From Salvia splendens (taxonomy: Eukaryota > Streptophyta > Magnoliopsida > Lamiales > Lamiaceae): 64,000 nt of DNA. The translations under genes and the position numbers were made by a program. The stretch spans positions 31,836 to 95,835 of the forward strand of contig NW_024599210.1 of the NCBI RefSeq assembly GCF_004379255.2, given 5' to 3'. The notes below the pieces were generated by a model that did not search any database, was not told the origin of the DNA, and worked only from the letters and a program-made list of their open reading frames with translations. Positions 1 to 11,629 of the stretch are shown here, piece by piece; position 1 is the stretch's first letter, and each line of letters begins with the position of its first letter.

Positions 1-1458
1 TTAAAACATGTAGAGCATGCACAACTTGATCAAGTTAGACAACGAACGATTCAAGCTGGCTGACAACTACTGGTCGCTGGGTGTGTGAATGGAGAGACTC
101 AGGGCTTTCAAGACCTTAACCCACAATACTATTAAACTAGTAAAGGGAAGTAAGGGTCGAATCCCACAGAGATGGATGCGGGTGGAGTTGGGATTGAGAC
201 ATTTGGGAGGTTTGGCTGCGGCCACGCTTTTAAGTGGGTTAAGTTTTAAACTAAGGAAGTGGGAACTGATCAACTAACTAAACTAAACTGATCAAGCTAG
301 ATTAAAGACATCATAATTGGGGGGAAAGTAACTTGATCAACTAAGCTAAGAATAGAAATGGTAAAAAGCAACTCGGGACCACTGACACAAAATAAGCGCA
401 CTACTAAAAAGCTATAAATGCCGAAAAGACGACAGAGACTGCGATCCTAACTAACTGCTACCATCTTCTTCGCTAACCAACTAAATAAAACAATGAGAGC
501 AGATCTAAACAGAGCAATAAGCAATAAACATGAAATCATACAAAACGAACATAGATCCATATGAAGTCAACATAAAGAAAAGTAGATCTAAATACCTAAC
601 CTATTCTCATGCAAGTTGATGAACTAAAATATAAATCTACCTACGAGAAAGCATAAACAAGGCGGAACTAAAGCAAACGAAAACAATCAAAGCAGAAAAT
701 ATCAGATCTAACACAACTTGAACTAGAAACTCCATTTCATTAACGAACTTCGAAAAAACGCAACTGAAACAGAATTCCAGACAAGGATTTAAAAAGCGAT
801 TCACAACGGAAAGGTAACTAGAGTATCAACTAGAAGAAAAACATTAAAAGCAACTAAGCTACGAAAGCGATGAACTAAAAACAGAATAAAAATTGTTTTA
901 ACCCCTCGGGGTGCAGCAAAAACTCTAACTACGAAGGCTTCTAAGCAAATCCAGGTCCCTCCTTCCTTGGCGAGGAAGAAGAGATGAAAACAGAGACGAG
1001 AACGGTAACCCCTGCTGCTAGCTTCCTACTCCATGCTTTAAAACTAAGTTGAAAATGAGGTGACTGAAGGTAATGAAAGTGTCCAACTGCCTCTTGTGTG
1101 CACTCTCTCCATATATATAGGACAATGTTGGGCCAAAATCCCTAGGGCAATCACATCCTATCTTTACACTTATGCCCTTGAGATGACATTTTTTCCTTCT
1201 CTCTCCTCTGACTCATCACTTCTTGTGGTGAACTCCACTTGATCAACTTGTCGGCTAGGCAGACTTCGCAACTGATCAACTTAGCTTCATTTCTAGTCAA
1301 ATTTTCACTCTTTTCCCGAGTTGATCAAGTTGATTCTGCACTTGCCGCTTCTGCACTTTATAGCCCCTGCACACTCAATTTCACCATTCTTTTCGCACAT
1401 TATCAGCCATGTTAGTGTAATAAACCCTATAAAACCATGCTTGTAACGAGCCCTATCA
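1..1458 (-). repeat. 3' LTR (left copy) of the minus-strand Athila-type element, running off the window
   Basis: Bases 361 onward match 9802-10060 and then 23757-24585, the other copy of this LTR. The inner boundary is the plus-strand end CCCTATCA at 1458 (TGATAGGG on the minus strand). After 1458 the two copies diverge. Bases 100-200 are related to the LTR of the plus-strand element near 11300-11345 (motif around GGGATCGACCCCACTTCCC, inverted). By that comparison the LTR terminus should lie a little to the left of base 1. The small reading frames here are not genes. Confidence 0.82.
1111..1119 (-). promoter_or_regulatory. Probable TATA box of the minus-strand LTR
   Basis: CTATATATAT reads on the minus strand within the LTR. 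In the right LTR copy the same place (about 24250) reads ATAAATAT, so that copy has decayed. The position is similar to the TATAAAAG of the plus-strand element's LTR. Confidence 0.5.
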
Positions 1459-3032
1459 AACTGCTCATACTTAAACCATGCTTGTCCTTAAGTATGAAAG
1501 AACAACAAGAAAATGGCAAGTTACATGCATGGGTCCCTGACCGACTCCTAAAAAAAACAGACTCACAGACATTCACACAACTGACTTAAAACAACACTTA
1601 AAACAAAAATTACTTCTCCATGTTTGAAATTAGCTCATTTTCGGCAATATTCCCCACAAGCTTAAGGTTATTCCAAATATTTTGCAGTTTCAAATTCCTC
1701 CCTCCCCTTTTGTTCAGTCTGACCAGCCTATCAGTTTGTCAAGATAGCCCCTACTCTAGCCAACTGTTGGATTCACTCGGTCACTAATTTCTCACCAGAG
1801 ATGTTAGGACCATTCACTCATTCATTTTGTCATACCACTGATGCTTGAGTTCCATAGGCACAAACTAGTTCCTTAAGGTCTTTATTAAGGTTGTAATGGG
1901 GCCAGTTGTTATGATGTAGATAGGTACGGTCCTATGGGTCCTAAGTTCATAAAAATCTTGAAAAGTGATTAAGGACATGTGAGCTCGGGAATAAAAGTGG
2001 AGTAGCCTCCCTATTACATCTTCAAACTTCCCAATGTTTCACAACATCCCTCTATTCTTTCTACTGCAGGGTCAGGTTACATCATTTCCCGCCCTGCCTA
2101 AACTAAAGTGTTTTTTTAGGGCCATGTTACATTTTCTCCTGCCCTTTACTCGACTGTTTCTTTCTTTTTTCTGGGTCAGGATATACGTGTCTGCACTTTT
2201 TCTTTCCTTCTATCTTGACTATAACTCTTTTTTTCCTGTCCCTTCTACCCCAAATTGGTTAGCTGCTCCATTCTATCCACTTACTCACATGGCATGGAGG
2301 CTCGTGGTTTCAACAGAAGGTGAATTCATAATGCATGCTCAAATTGGGTAACTAAGGGGGTGCCCTTACAATGAGGCGGGTTCTTCTGGTTTGAAAAGAA
2401 AGGGGCTCAACTGGTTATTTCCTATTGCCTTTAGTCCTCACTAGCCTATGTCATTTCCCTCTCAACGTCAAGTGGTAGCCGCTCTATTTTTTTCTATTTA
2501 GTAGAAAGTGTTCTACTCTGGCTTATAACTCACTTTTAGAGGGCTTCACAGTTGGCTAAAAATTTGGGCTTTTCCATCGTTCTTACTTCGTCTAGGCTAA
2601 CTTCGACTTACTTTTAGAAAGAGGGGTCTCACAGTTCAACATACATTTTTCTTTTTCATTCACTCTCACTAAGGGTTTTATGCCTTCTGTTTTTGCCAGG
2701 TCATTCAAGGTTTCCTAGGACAACTTGGACAAGCGCATAAGGACTGATTCGACATGCTTCGCTCAAATGACTCACTATCATACTAACTGACCTATCAACT
2801 GATCAAGTTATGATTCGACATGCTTCACTTAGTTGACTCAGATGATTTAACAGGTAGAAAATGTAAACATAGATAAGTCAAGTCATGCTTTATGTCCAAA
2901 TACTCCACACTACTTCCCCATCTCACTTTATCGTAGCTTGCCCTCAAGCTAGCATGATAAAGTGGAAAAGAGGAGTAAGTGCTGCAACAACAAACACTCA
3001 ACAAACCAAAAACCCTATTATCAATTAAAAAC
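1459..3032 (-). other. 3' untranslated region and polypurine-tract area of the minus-strand Athila-type element
   Basis: There is no convincing coding sequence here. Next to the LTR (1459-1500) the minus strand reads AGGACAAGCATGGTTTAAG followed by a GAGCAGTT-type end. This is nearly the same as the sequence just before the 3' LTR of the plus-strand element (22190-22217), so it marks the place where plus-strand DNA priming would occur. Bases 2905-2960 contain an inverted CTTGAGGGCAAGC motif matching 21170-21200 in the other element. The rest is pyrimidine-rich on the plus strand. Confidence 0.6.
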
Positions 3033-3155
3033 TTCTCTCACTTAGACCGAGCATCGGGCTAAGTGGGAGAAAATATCACATCAAACACAGAAAACATACA
3101 AACAAGACACAAACTTCTCACACTTAGACTGGGCACCAGGCTAAGGGTGAAGAAG
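3033..3155 (-). other. Pair of conserved hairpins downstream of the env-like ORF (minus element)
   Basis: Two imperfect stem-loops lie at 3155-3114 and 3071-3033 on the minus strand, 42 bases apart. Each has an outer stem ending CTTAG...CTAAG, a C/T mismatch, a 4-bp inner stem and a TGC loop. The inner stems are CTGG/CCAG and CCGA/TCGG. The plus-strand element has a matching pair at 20962-21083 with other inner stems (CCA/TGG and CCG/CGG). Different sequences that keep pairing indicate selection for structure at some time. Function unknown. Confidence 0.65.
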
Positions 3156-3203
3156 ATACGACAAACACACATATACAAGAATTAAAAAAAAAACTAAAAT
3201 TAC

Positions 3204-6016
3204 TTAGTCAATGGGGGGGTTAATCTCCTTGGATGATCCCTTCTGGAGTCAGTTGTTCTGGGTTGGGGATCTTCTCGGCCAACCGGTCCTACTGTCTGCA
3301 CCTTGGGCTGCGTGTTGGGGAGCCCTCTGCCTCTGCGGGATTAACTCTCCGGCCACCATAGACACCATCTCACGCACCGCGAAGACTGATGTCCTAACAT
3401 CCTCATTATGTTTCATCTGTATTTCCGTCTGGGATGTTAGCAGCTGCGTCTGGGCATCGGAGTTTAGGCTATTCTCTCAGCACTCAGGGCTATCCTCTCA
3501 ACCAGCCCTTCTATTCTGGCTCTCCAGTCATCTAGGTGTCCTACCAGCTCCACAAGGCTGGCATGTCCAGGGGACATCTCAGGTGCGACGGATGTAGAAG
3601 ACATAGCAGCTTCATCTTGTGATTGCAGAGTGGTCGTGGCTGCTTCGATCCTTGCTCTTGTCTCTTTCTCCGCCTTAGTCACAACTACGTCCACCTGCTT
3701 CTTCTTACTTTCTTCTTGATAGCCCCCACCGGCTGTGAACCTGGCCTAGTCACTTCGTAGAATTGAAGTACACCACGCTTCTCCACTACGACGCCTACGT
3801 TTGTGAGGAACTGTATACCAAACCACTCTGGTTTGGGGCAATAGGTCATCCTGTGTATCCTTTCTACAATGGTCACCTCTACATAGTTCTTGAAGATGGC
3901 CCTTAGAATGTGACAGCCGTTCAGGTTCCGGGTGGTTCGGCTAGAGATCGACTAACAGGTACGGGTGAGCCAATATCCCAAGTGCACCTTCCTCTTCTTC
4001 ATCATACACAACATAAAGTACAATTCAGCTTCTGTGAGGGAGGCGATGGTGTTGGCTTGGCTTAGCAGATTTGCACCTACAAAGACTTGAGCTAGACGGA
4101 TGATGGGATTCCTGATACAATCAGCTGTGGATGTTGTTGGTTGATATGCCTTAGTGCCTCTTGGAACCATTTCTTCCCAGGCGACTTGCTCGTTGAATTC
4201 TGGAATATCCTTTGGAGGACCGATGTCTCTTCCAAACCATTCAACCTCCTAGTCCGCAGTGTATAGGCCAAGTCTGACCGACCCTTCCCTGATGTTCATC
4301 CTCATTTCTCTCGTAAATAACCTGAAGCTGATAGACTCGGCCCCTACATCAGTCGAGTACGTGAAATGGAATGACGTGAAGAACTCCTGGGCCAACTCTA
4401 TTGGCATCTTTAGTGAGCTCGGAACTAAAAGCCAGTCGAATCCTATCCCCGTGATATACTCCATGAATTCTTCAACTGCTTCCAACTCTTCCAAGGCCTC
4501 TTGGTTCAATCGTCTTCCTGACCTTACTTTCTTGCCTCGCCCCATCCTGGCTTTACATTCCTTCGTTGACTGAGGGTCGTCGAATGTGATCATTCGTCCG
4601 AGCAGATCATTGTCCAAACTCAGCAACATTTTTTCAAATTGTATCATAGCCATTTCTGGCCTCTACTGGGACGTACTCCTCGCCCCATCATTTCTTCGCT
4701 TCGATCGACGCTCCATCCTCAACGCCTCTTCTTCCTCATTATCATCTTCCTCAATCCTCTGCCTTCCCTCTTGGATCATTAGAGTTGTCGAAGCCTGCCG
4801 TGGCTTCTTTTTCACTGCGGCAGCGACTGCTTTATTCTTTCTCTTCCGTTCTCTTCTTTCTCTATCGCTGTCCTCCATTTCAGGAGGTGGGGCGGGCGGT
4901 CCAGAGCTGGCTAGTGTATCCACTAGTGTGAAGACGACATCTTCTTCTTCCTCTGGTTCTTATCAATTAGGAGCCTTCCTCTGGGGCAGAGGTATCACAA
5001 CACTCCTTGTCGGACTGTCTACACCCCCCTTTGTTCTCTGCCCAGGGGTTTCACTTGGTTGCTCTTCTGTAGACCTTCTTCCCGACGTCTCTTCTCTGGC
5101 TGGCCTCCGCTGGTAAATATGGACGATTACAGCCCTTGCTCTAGCAGCCTCATCTCTGGGGGGTGCCTGCTTAGTTTCCTTCCTTTCATCGGTCACGATC
5201 ACCACTTTTCTATATCCTGGTGTTTCATCAGTAGCTACCTCAGCCCTCTCAGTAGGGCTTGTTCCCACCCTCTAAGTAGGGTGCCATTCAATAATCCTGT
5301 CCCCATCCGTCTCCATATCAGTTTCAACAGCCTCAGTACTCCTTGCCGCCAAGTTTGCTGCGACTTCTTCAGGCGTGAGTAAGGGTTGCTCGGCTTCCTC
5401 CATTGGTCCATTTACTGCCGTAGTTTCCATGGCGATTGACTCTGCCTGAGTCTCCTCTGGCACTTGGCTCTGCCTCCGTGTTTATCTGCCTGACAATTTC
5501 CAGAACTTCATCTCGCTGGATAGTGGGCTCCTCTGCACTTTTCTCTGCACCAGATAGTTGCTGTTCAACCTCTTCCCCCTGCTCTACTGGTCCATCAATT
5601 TTACCCCCTACTTGGTCTTCGTCTTTAATTACCTCTGTTCCCTCACTGCGAGTTTCGGGGATTTTCACATCGACGGCCGGTGGTGGGATGGGTACGACTC
5701 CCATTCTAGCCAATAAAAGATCAGCATCAACATCAGGCTTTATTATCTGGGCAAACATCTTGAATGCCTCCAGCGAAAGTGTGACGGTGGTTTCTCCGCT
5801 GCCTCCAGCGATTTGAGGTGTTGTGTTGGTCAGAATCGCCCCGTCCCACAAACTTCTTGCTGCAGTGGTTTTGAACTTCCGACGGACTTGTGTGTGGATG
5901 CACCTCCTGAGGCGTTCTGCGACTGTCCTTCCATTTTCTTTCACCGGAATCTGCAGAGAGAAATCGTGGTGAGAAAATTGGGGAGTAGTTGGGGGAGTGG
6001 AGTACGGAGGTTTCAA
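3204..6016 (-). pseudogene. Athila 'env-like' ORF, broken (minus element)
   Basis: This is the third ORF of an Athila-type element, downstream of pol and read in several frames (main pieces 6016-5369, 5268-4963, 4923-4663, 4653-4249, 4170-3952, 3694-3464). It shares with the plus-strand copy a core containing GFDWLL, a phenylalanine-rich segment around EFF and FRLF, and HLGYWL. That core recalls the plant 'putative transposon protein' family. The N-terminal part is acidic with many Glu, Pro and Ser. The C-terminal part (3700-3220) has heptad-like charged sequence and is probably a coiled coil. I see no signal peptide or clear membrane segment, so calling it an envelope protein rests on position only. 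The last recognisable codons end at the TAA at 3206-3204. Several frameshifts make it a pseudogene. Confidence 0.72.
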
Positions 6017-6157
6017 ATATCACTATTCTATGAAGAGTCATTCGCGACTCTTCATTCTCCCTCCTAAAACCTCCGTTTCCACCCTTTTTTCCATACAAGT
6101 GCCGGTCACTCCCTTATTTTAACACTTAGCGAAAATTAGAAAATCTTATCTAAACTT

Positions 6158-6237
6158 GGGAATTCAGACTAGTTGAATCAAGTAAGATTTTAAACTTTTT
6201 CAACGAGTGCAGCTTGATCCACCTGATCTGAATCCCC
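6158..6237 (-). other. Stem-loop in the pol-env spacer (minus element)
   Basis: GGGAATTCAGA (6158-6168) pairs with TCTGAATCCCC (6227-6237). After symmetric 8-base internal loops, ATCAAG (6177-6182) pairs with CTTGAT (6213-6218). It lies between the end of pol (6419) and the start of the env-like ORF. The plus-strand element has an unrelated-sequence stem-loop in the same place (17795-17862). Confidence 0.5.
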
Positions 6238-6418
6238 GAAAATATTTTTTTTCATTTTTTAATATTTTACTTTGTTTGGATTTTCTGAAAAAAATACTAA
6301 TCACTGCTATGTACAAGCTTTGCAACTGTTCTAGAGATTCACTTGATCCATTCATGATTCGTCATGCTTCATCCAACTGATCAAGTGGATCACCTAGGAT
6401 ATTTGCAAGCTGGTCGAC

Positions 6419-7533
6419 TTAGGGGAAAACATCAGTTGTGCACAGTGGAATCTCTTCCACTGTACGCACTTCTGAGTTGTCCCTAAAGAGTTTAACCATG
6501 TGACCATTAACCACAAAAGGAGTAGAGTTAGGATCACTCTCTTGAAGTTCTACGGCCCCATTAGCTCTCAGGGCGACGATGGTATATGGTCCCGTCCACT
6601 TGGATTTCAGCTTTCCCGGCATCAGCTTGAGTCTCGATTAGAACAACAAAACTTTCTGCCCCACCTGCAATTCTTTGACTCGGAGGTTTTTGTCATACCA
6701 CATTTTGGTCTTCTCCTTGTACCACATGGCAGCGTCGTACGACTCCAGTCTCAGTTCCTCCAGTTCTTGCAATTGGAGCTTCCTTTCTTCAGCACACACT
6801 TTAGGTTGCATATTCACTTCTTTGACTGCCCAGAAACTTTATGTTCAATGCCCACAGGAAGGTGGAACATTTTCTCAAAAACCAGTCTGTATGGTGACAT
6901 GCCAATTGGAGTTTTGTACGCAGTGCAATAAGCCCATAAGGCATCGTCCAACCTTTGGCTTCAGAGCTTCAGTTGTGCGGTTGCAAAAATGAGTGCCTTG
7001 GTCTGAGATAATCGCCCTAGAGGTCCCATACCTGTTGAAGATGTTGGATCTCAAAAACCTTGAGACCTCCTGAGCTTCGCAGGTTACCGTTGCCTTGGCC
7101 TCCACCCACTTAGATACATAGTCAACTGCGAGTAGAATGTAAGAATTCCCATAGGATGAAGGAAAAGGGCCTATAAAATACATTCCCCATACATCAAATA
7201 TCTCGCAAACCACAATGGGTACTTGCGGTATTTCATCTTTAGCAGAAATTCCCCCTGCCACTGACATCGACTACACCTCCTGCAAAATTTATAGGCATCC
7301 TTGTGCAAATCTGGCCAATAGAAACCACTACCCAGGACTTTCATGGCTGTCTTTTTCTGACCAAAGTGACCACCGCAGGCGAGAGAGTGATAATGAACCA
7401 ATATATCTTCTTTATCCCACTTAGGGATGCACCTTCTAATGACTTGATCAACTCCCATTTTCCATAGGTAAAGGTCATCCCAGAAGTAGTACTTTGCTTC
7501 ACTCTTAATCTTTAATCTTTGGGCTCTAGTCAC
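6419..7533 (-). pseudogene. Integrase region, broken (minus element)
   Basis: The minus strand carries the zinc-binding HHCC domain (LACGGHFGQKK... then CRRCSRCQ, about 7400-7270). The start of the catalytic core follows ([17 protein letters not shown], then ISDQGTHF near 7020), and then the C-terminal GKLKSKWTGPYTIV segment (6622-6560) ending at a stop at 6419. The part of the core holding the third acidic residue is deleted between about 6875 and 6700, where the plus-strand copy has the NGQAE-type motif. The pieces lie in different frames. The enzyme would have joined element DNA to the host chromosome; this copy cannot. Confidence 0.8.
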
Positions 7534-7659
7534 CTATGGTGTAGAAGGCAGTTCTCCAGTTACCAAATAGTTCGCTAGATCAGCGAACCAAGGCTCAGAT
7601 TGTCTTCTGCTTACTTCATTAAAAAAGGCTACTAGATCAGCTGCGTCGAGCACATCCTT

Positions 7660-8164
7660 TCAGCTGATCAAGACATTCGATCCTTGGGAAAAATACATAT
7701 GCTCTTCCGGAAAAGCATCGGGGACATCTTCTTTATCCTCTCCTTGATTTATTATGCTCAAGTGGTCAGCCACTCTATTCTCTGTCCCGACTTTATCCTT
7801 TGCCTCCCAATGGAATTCTTGCAGTAGTAACACCCAACAGATCAGTCTGGGTTTGGACTCTTTTTTCGCCAAAAAGGTATTTGATTGTTGCATGGTCAGT
7901 ATAAACAATAACCTTGCGACCCAGTAAATAAGGATGGAATTTTTCAAATAAGTACACTATAGCCAGAATCTCCTTCTCTGTTGTATCATAGCTTTTTTCC
8001 ATCTCCTTCGACCGATTGAGAGTTTTAGAAGCACAAAAGATGACATAGCTTTTTCCATCTATTTTCTGTACTAGGACTGCTCCTACAGCAAAGTCACTAG
8101 CGTCGCACATTATCTCAAAAGGGTGATTCCAGTCTGGCGCTCTGATTATTGGGGGCTGAGACAA
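7660..8164 (-). pseudogene. RNase H region, broken (minus element)
   Basis: The minus-strand reading contains [13 protein letters not shown] (first catalytic Asp), [10 protein letters not shown] (catalytic Glu) and [10 protein letters not shown] (next Asp). A frameshift follows near 7870; the reading resumes with LAKKESKP and VADHLS (last Asp). All four acidic positions are present, unlike in the plus-strand copy, which has lost the Glu. The segment follows RT and precedes integrase, the normal gypsy order. The frameshift inactivates it. Confidence 0.8.
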
Positions 8165-8173
8165 GTTGATCCT

Positions 8174-9145
8174 TTAGGAGCCGGAATGCCTTCTGACACG
8201 GTTCATAAAAAACAAACTCTCATCATTTTTGAGCAGATGGGTTAATGGCTGAGCAATTTTTGCGAAGTCTCTGATGAATCTCCTGTAAAACTCAGCATGG
8301 CCCAGAAAAGCCCGTATGTCTTTCTGATTTGTCGGAAACAGTAGTTTGTTGACCACCTCCACTTTTGCCTGGTCAATTTGAATCCCCTTTTCTGACACAA
8401 TATGTCCTAGAACAATTCCTTCGGGTACCATGAAATGACATTTCTCAAAATTCAGCACCAAGTTCTTCTCCTGACACCTTTTCAACACTCGATCCAGATT
8501 ACCCAGGCATGACTCAAAAGAATTCCCATAAACCGTAAAATCATCCATGGAGATCTCAATGCAGTCTTCCATTAAGTCGGAGAAGATACTCATCATACAC
8601 CTTTGGAATGTCCCTGGTGCATTGCAGAGACCAAACAACATCCTCCTATATGCATACGTCCCGAATGGGCATGTGAATGTTGTCTTTTCCTGATCCTCAG
8701 GGTCCACATAAATTTGAAAATACCCACTATAGCTATGTAGAAAGCAAAAATACTGCTTACCAGCTAATCTCTCAAGCATCTGGTCAATGAAGGGGAGTGG
8801 GAAATGATCTTTCCTTGTGGCATCATTCAATTTTCGATAATCAATACACATCCTCCACCTTGTCCCCAACCTCGTGGGCACCAGCTCGTTCTTATTATTA
8901 TTATTATTCATAGGGGCTGATTGTGTGTTTTTCTCCAAGGCAGTCAATATGACTTTCTCAATCCGGTCCATCCGAGCATCCATAATATCATCGGCTGTCT
9001 CCACAGTGGTGTTTGATGCCACTCGTCTCATTATCAGGTCTCTGGGAGAATCATATGCTCTCTTAGCATTCACCAGCCTTTCCAGCACTCTCTTGGCTTC
9101 ACTTACCCTTAGTTTCGAGAAATCACCTCCATTGGAGGAATTCAT
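8174..9145 (-). pseudogene. In-frame gag-RT fusion created by an internal deletion (minus element)
   Basis: This is one open frame of 323 codons. Its first about 80 residues are the middle of gag (EAKRVLERLVNAKRAYDSPRD...). After a run of Asn (MNNNNNK) encoded by an ATT/AAT microsatellite at 8892-8908, it continues directly as reverse transcriptase (NELVPTRLGTRWRMCIDYRKL... [12 protein letters not shown]... SMDDFTVYG... FLGHAEFYRRF). Compared with the plus-strand copy, about 2.4 kb are absent: the end of gag, the protease and the RT N-terminus. The first catalytic Asp of RT, in the FLDGYSG-type motif, is replaced (FLHSYSG), so the enzyme would be inactive. The MDD pair is kept. Confidence 0.82.
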
Positions 9146-9257
9146 CAGATCCTTGCTCTCGGGGTGTCATTCCCTCATAGAAATTATTGAAGATTTCCAT
9201 TTCCTCCATGTGATTGTTTGGGCAGGCGTCCAAAATTCCCTTGATCCTATTCCAATA

Positions 9258-9801
9258 CTAAGTCAAGGGCTCATCGCAATCTTTATGGGCTCGTTGGATC
9301 TCCTTCTTCAGCGCATTAGTCTTTGTGGAAAGGAAGAAGTAATCCAGGAACTGAGACCTAAAATCGGCCCACGTTCTAATAGAGTTGGGCGGTAGCCTCA
9401 TGAACCAAATATCGGCTTCTGCCTTTAGAGCGAAAGGGATCACCTTGAGTCTGTAGTCTTCCTCGGTCGACCCAACTGGACGTTTTTTAATCCCACGGAT
9501 CTTGCAGAAATCAAGTTAGAATTCATATGGGCTCTCAGTTGGTCTCCCATAATATTGGGGGAGGACGGACAGTATGTTGTTCTTCATATCTATATTTTCC
9601 TGCCCTGGGGTCACCACTACTGCCTTGCTCGGTTCTCCAGGCAAGTGAGCGTTGAGAGACCCGATCTTGGGATCGTTTTCTACCAACGCAACCATCCTGA
9701 CAGGTCCTTCTTCTGCAACAATCTCCTCAACAAACGGGTTCTGATCTTCCTCCCCTTCTGAGCTTGTATTAGATGGCCCTCCTGTGTTCAGTCCAAATCT
9801 A
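9258..9801 (-). pseudogene. Gag N-terminal region, truncated (minus element)
   Basis: On the minus strand 9801-9516 encodes an acidic Ser/Glu-rich start, then PKIGSLNAHLPGEPSKAVV and SVLPQYYGRPTESPYEF. After a frame change, 9443-9258 encodes IPFALKAEADIWFMRLPPNS... and LDYFF, the retrotransposon gag core. The same order is seen in the plus-strand copy. The beginning is lost, because gag joins LTR sequence directly at 9801/9802. Gag forms the particle that packages element RNA. Confidence 0.78.
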
Positions 9802-10060
9802 GTAAAAAGCAACTCGGGACCACTGACACAAAATAAGCGCACTACTAAAAAGCTGTAAATGCCGAAAATGCGACAGAGACTGCGATCCTAACTATCTGCT
9901 ACCATCTTCTTCGCTAATCAACTAAAAAAACAACGAGAACAGATCTAAACAGAGCAAGAAGCAATAAACATGAAATCATACAAAACGAACACAGATCCAT
10001 ATGAAGTCAACGTAAAGAAAAGCTGATCTAAATACCTAACCTATTCTCATGCAGGTTGAC
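9802..10060 (-). repeat. 5' LTR (right copy), inner segment, minus Athila-type element
   Basis: It matches 361-620 of the left LTR with scattered changes. The LTR portion corresponding to 1-360 is missing at 9801/9802. The segment stops at TTGAC (10056-10060), which is repeated at 23753-23757 and is the target duplication of the nested plus-strand element. Confidence 0.85.
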
Positions 10061-11527
10061 TGATAAGGCTAATTTCATGCATAGGTCTAGGGCTTTAATT
10101 CGTGAAATTTCTGGGTCTAACACACGTTTTAAGCCAGGTGTGTGAAGATTTTCGCCAGGTCCTGCAAAGGAGGGAGACAGTTGCGTGGACCTAGAAAGAA
10201 GGCGAAAGAGTGGACATTATGCGGAAAATTGCTCGACGGAGGAAGCCTCGGAGTTGAAGGGTAGAATAGAGATTTCTACGAAGACTCTAGAAGGTTATGT
10301 CCGCGTCTATAAAAGGGAGATGCATGCACGCTGGAGGGATCTTCTCGGTTGGAGACCTCGAGAACAGCTTGTAGCTTAGTTCACTTTTTCACACACTTGG
10401 GTTCTTTCGTGGGGAGATTCAGGGCGTACTTGAGGTTCACCTCTAGTTTTCATACATTTCGATCTGGTCGTAACACCGTCCTTCTTTATGGCGAAGAAAC
10501 AATTTATTTTCCGTTTTCGTTTCTGCTGAATTCGCCGAGCTTCGCTGTTCGAAGCTCGGACCTCTTTGTTTTCTGGATATTTCTCTGTTTTTATGCAAGT
10601 TTCCTTTTAGCTTATGCCGATTGTGTTGATCTTTGTTTGTTGATTATGTTTACTTGAATTCTGAGTTGGATTGTTGGAGTTGGTTGTTTTCGAGGTTGTT
10701 TTCTGGATTATTGCAGGTTCGTGGTTGGATCTGGGAGAATGGAGTTTGTTTGTGGATGAATCGGGTTTTTAACTTGCTGATGTTGTAAGGCTGTCTGTGA
10801 TTGTTGGGATTTGGAGTTGATCTGAGCAGATATGTGAGAATCGGAGTTATGGAGTTGATTTTGCTGGGTGTTGAGTTCGGATGGCTTGGATCCGGAGTGG
10901 ATTAAGCATTCGACGTGAATCTGAGCCGTGTTGATTTAATTTTATGCCTAGCCTACGTGTTTTCATTTCATTTCGCCTAGGTTTTCTTCATTTACGCGTC
11001 TGAGTTGGTTAGGAAATTGCATGAGTTTGTTAGTTGCAGCTTTTTCCGTACTTACCTTATTTGAATGTCATGGTCCCTACTTTTTAATTCTCTCTGCCTA
11101 GTCATATTTAGTCACTCATTTACACGGTCTAGTGAGTAATTGTTTCTTTCGGCGTTGATGTCTGATTTATAAGTGTTCTGTGTCCTAGGTCTAGCGTTTA
11201 ATTTTCTTGCCTAGGTCTAGTGGTAGTTTAAACCTCAACCCTTTTGTGTGGCAGCAGCCGTTTGTTTCCAGAGTCTCTTAGCACTACTTTACGAATCCAT
11301 CTTCGTGGGATCGACCCCACTTCCCTATACTAATCCATAGTATTCGGGTTGAAGGATTTAATTTTTGAAGGGGAGTCGAGTGTGTCCAACGACAAAAACA
11401 CTCTGTGTTCCTTGAGTTCCTGGACCTAGTGATCCAGCGGATTTAAGAAGCGCGGTGTCTTGACCAAGCACTTGCATAGTTTTCCCTGTAAGCACACGAA
11501 GACATGATCTGACTTGTCCACACTTCA
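10061..11527 (+). repeat. 5' LTR of the plus-strand Athila-type element
   Basis: It starts TGATAAGGCTAATTTCATGC and ends CCACACTTCA. It is the same sequence as 22218-23752 apart from substitutions and indels. It has lost a block of roughly 85-95 bases that the other LTR keeps at about 23112-23206 (between two CCTAG-like sequences), and has extra bases near 10278-10293. TATA box at 10308-10315. Confidence 0.92.
10308..10315 (+). promoter_or_regulatory. TATA box of the 5' LTR
   Basis: TATAAAAG in a GC-containing context (CGTCTATAAAAGGGAGA). It is conserved at 22446-22453 in the 3' LTR and would place the start of the genomic RNA a few tens of bases downstream. Confidence 0.7.
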
Positions 11528-11529
11528 AA

Positions 11530-11547
11530 TGGCGTCGTTGCCGGGGA
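11530..11547 (+). other. Primer binding site, complementary to tRNA-Asp
   Basis: TGGCGTCGTTGCCGGGGA lies 2 bases after the LTR. It is the complement of the 3' end of plant tRNA-Asp (expected TGGCGCCGTTGCCGGGGA) with one C-to-T change. A tRNA-Asp primer is usual for Athila elements. Confidence 0.9.
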
Positions 11548-11629
11548 TGAAGGTCGTGCTTAGTGTTATTGTTCAGAGTCTGTGGTGTAAATAATTTTTA
11601 CTTGTTTTCTTTTCTTTTGTTTGTAGTTT

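Noticed and set aside
2034..2351. 105-codon open frame on the plus strand
   Set aside because: It lies antisense in the 3' untranslated region of the Athila-type element; low complexity, Phe/Leu-rich, no family match.
3211..3597. 128-codon open frame on the plus strand
   Set aside because: Antisense of the C-terminal coiled-coil part of the env-like ORF.
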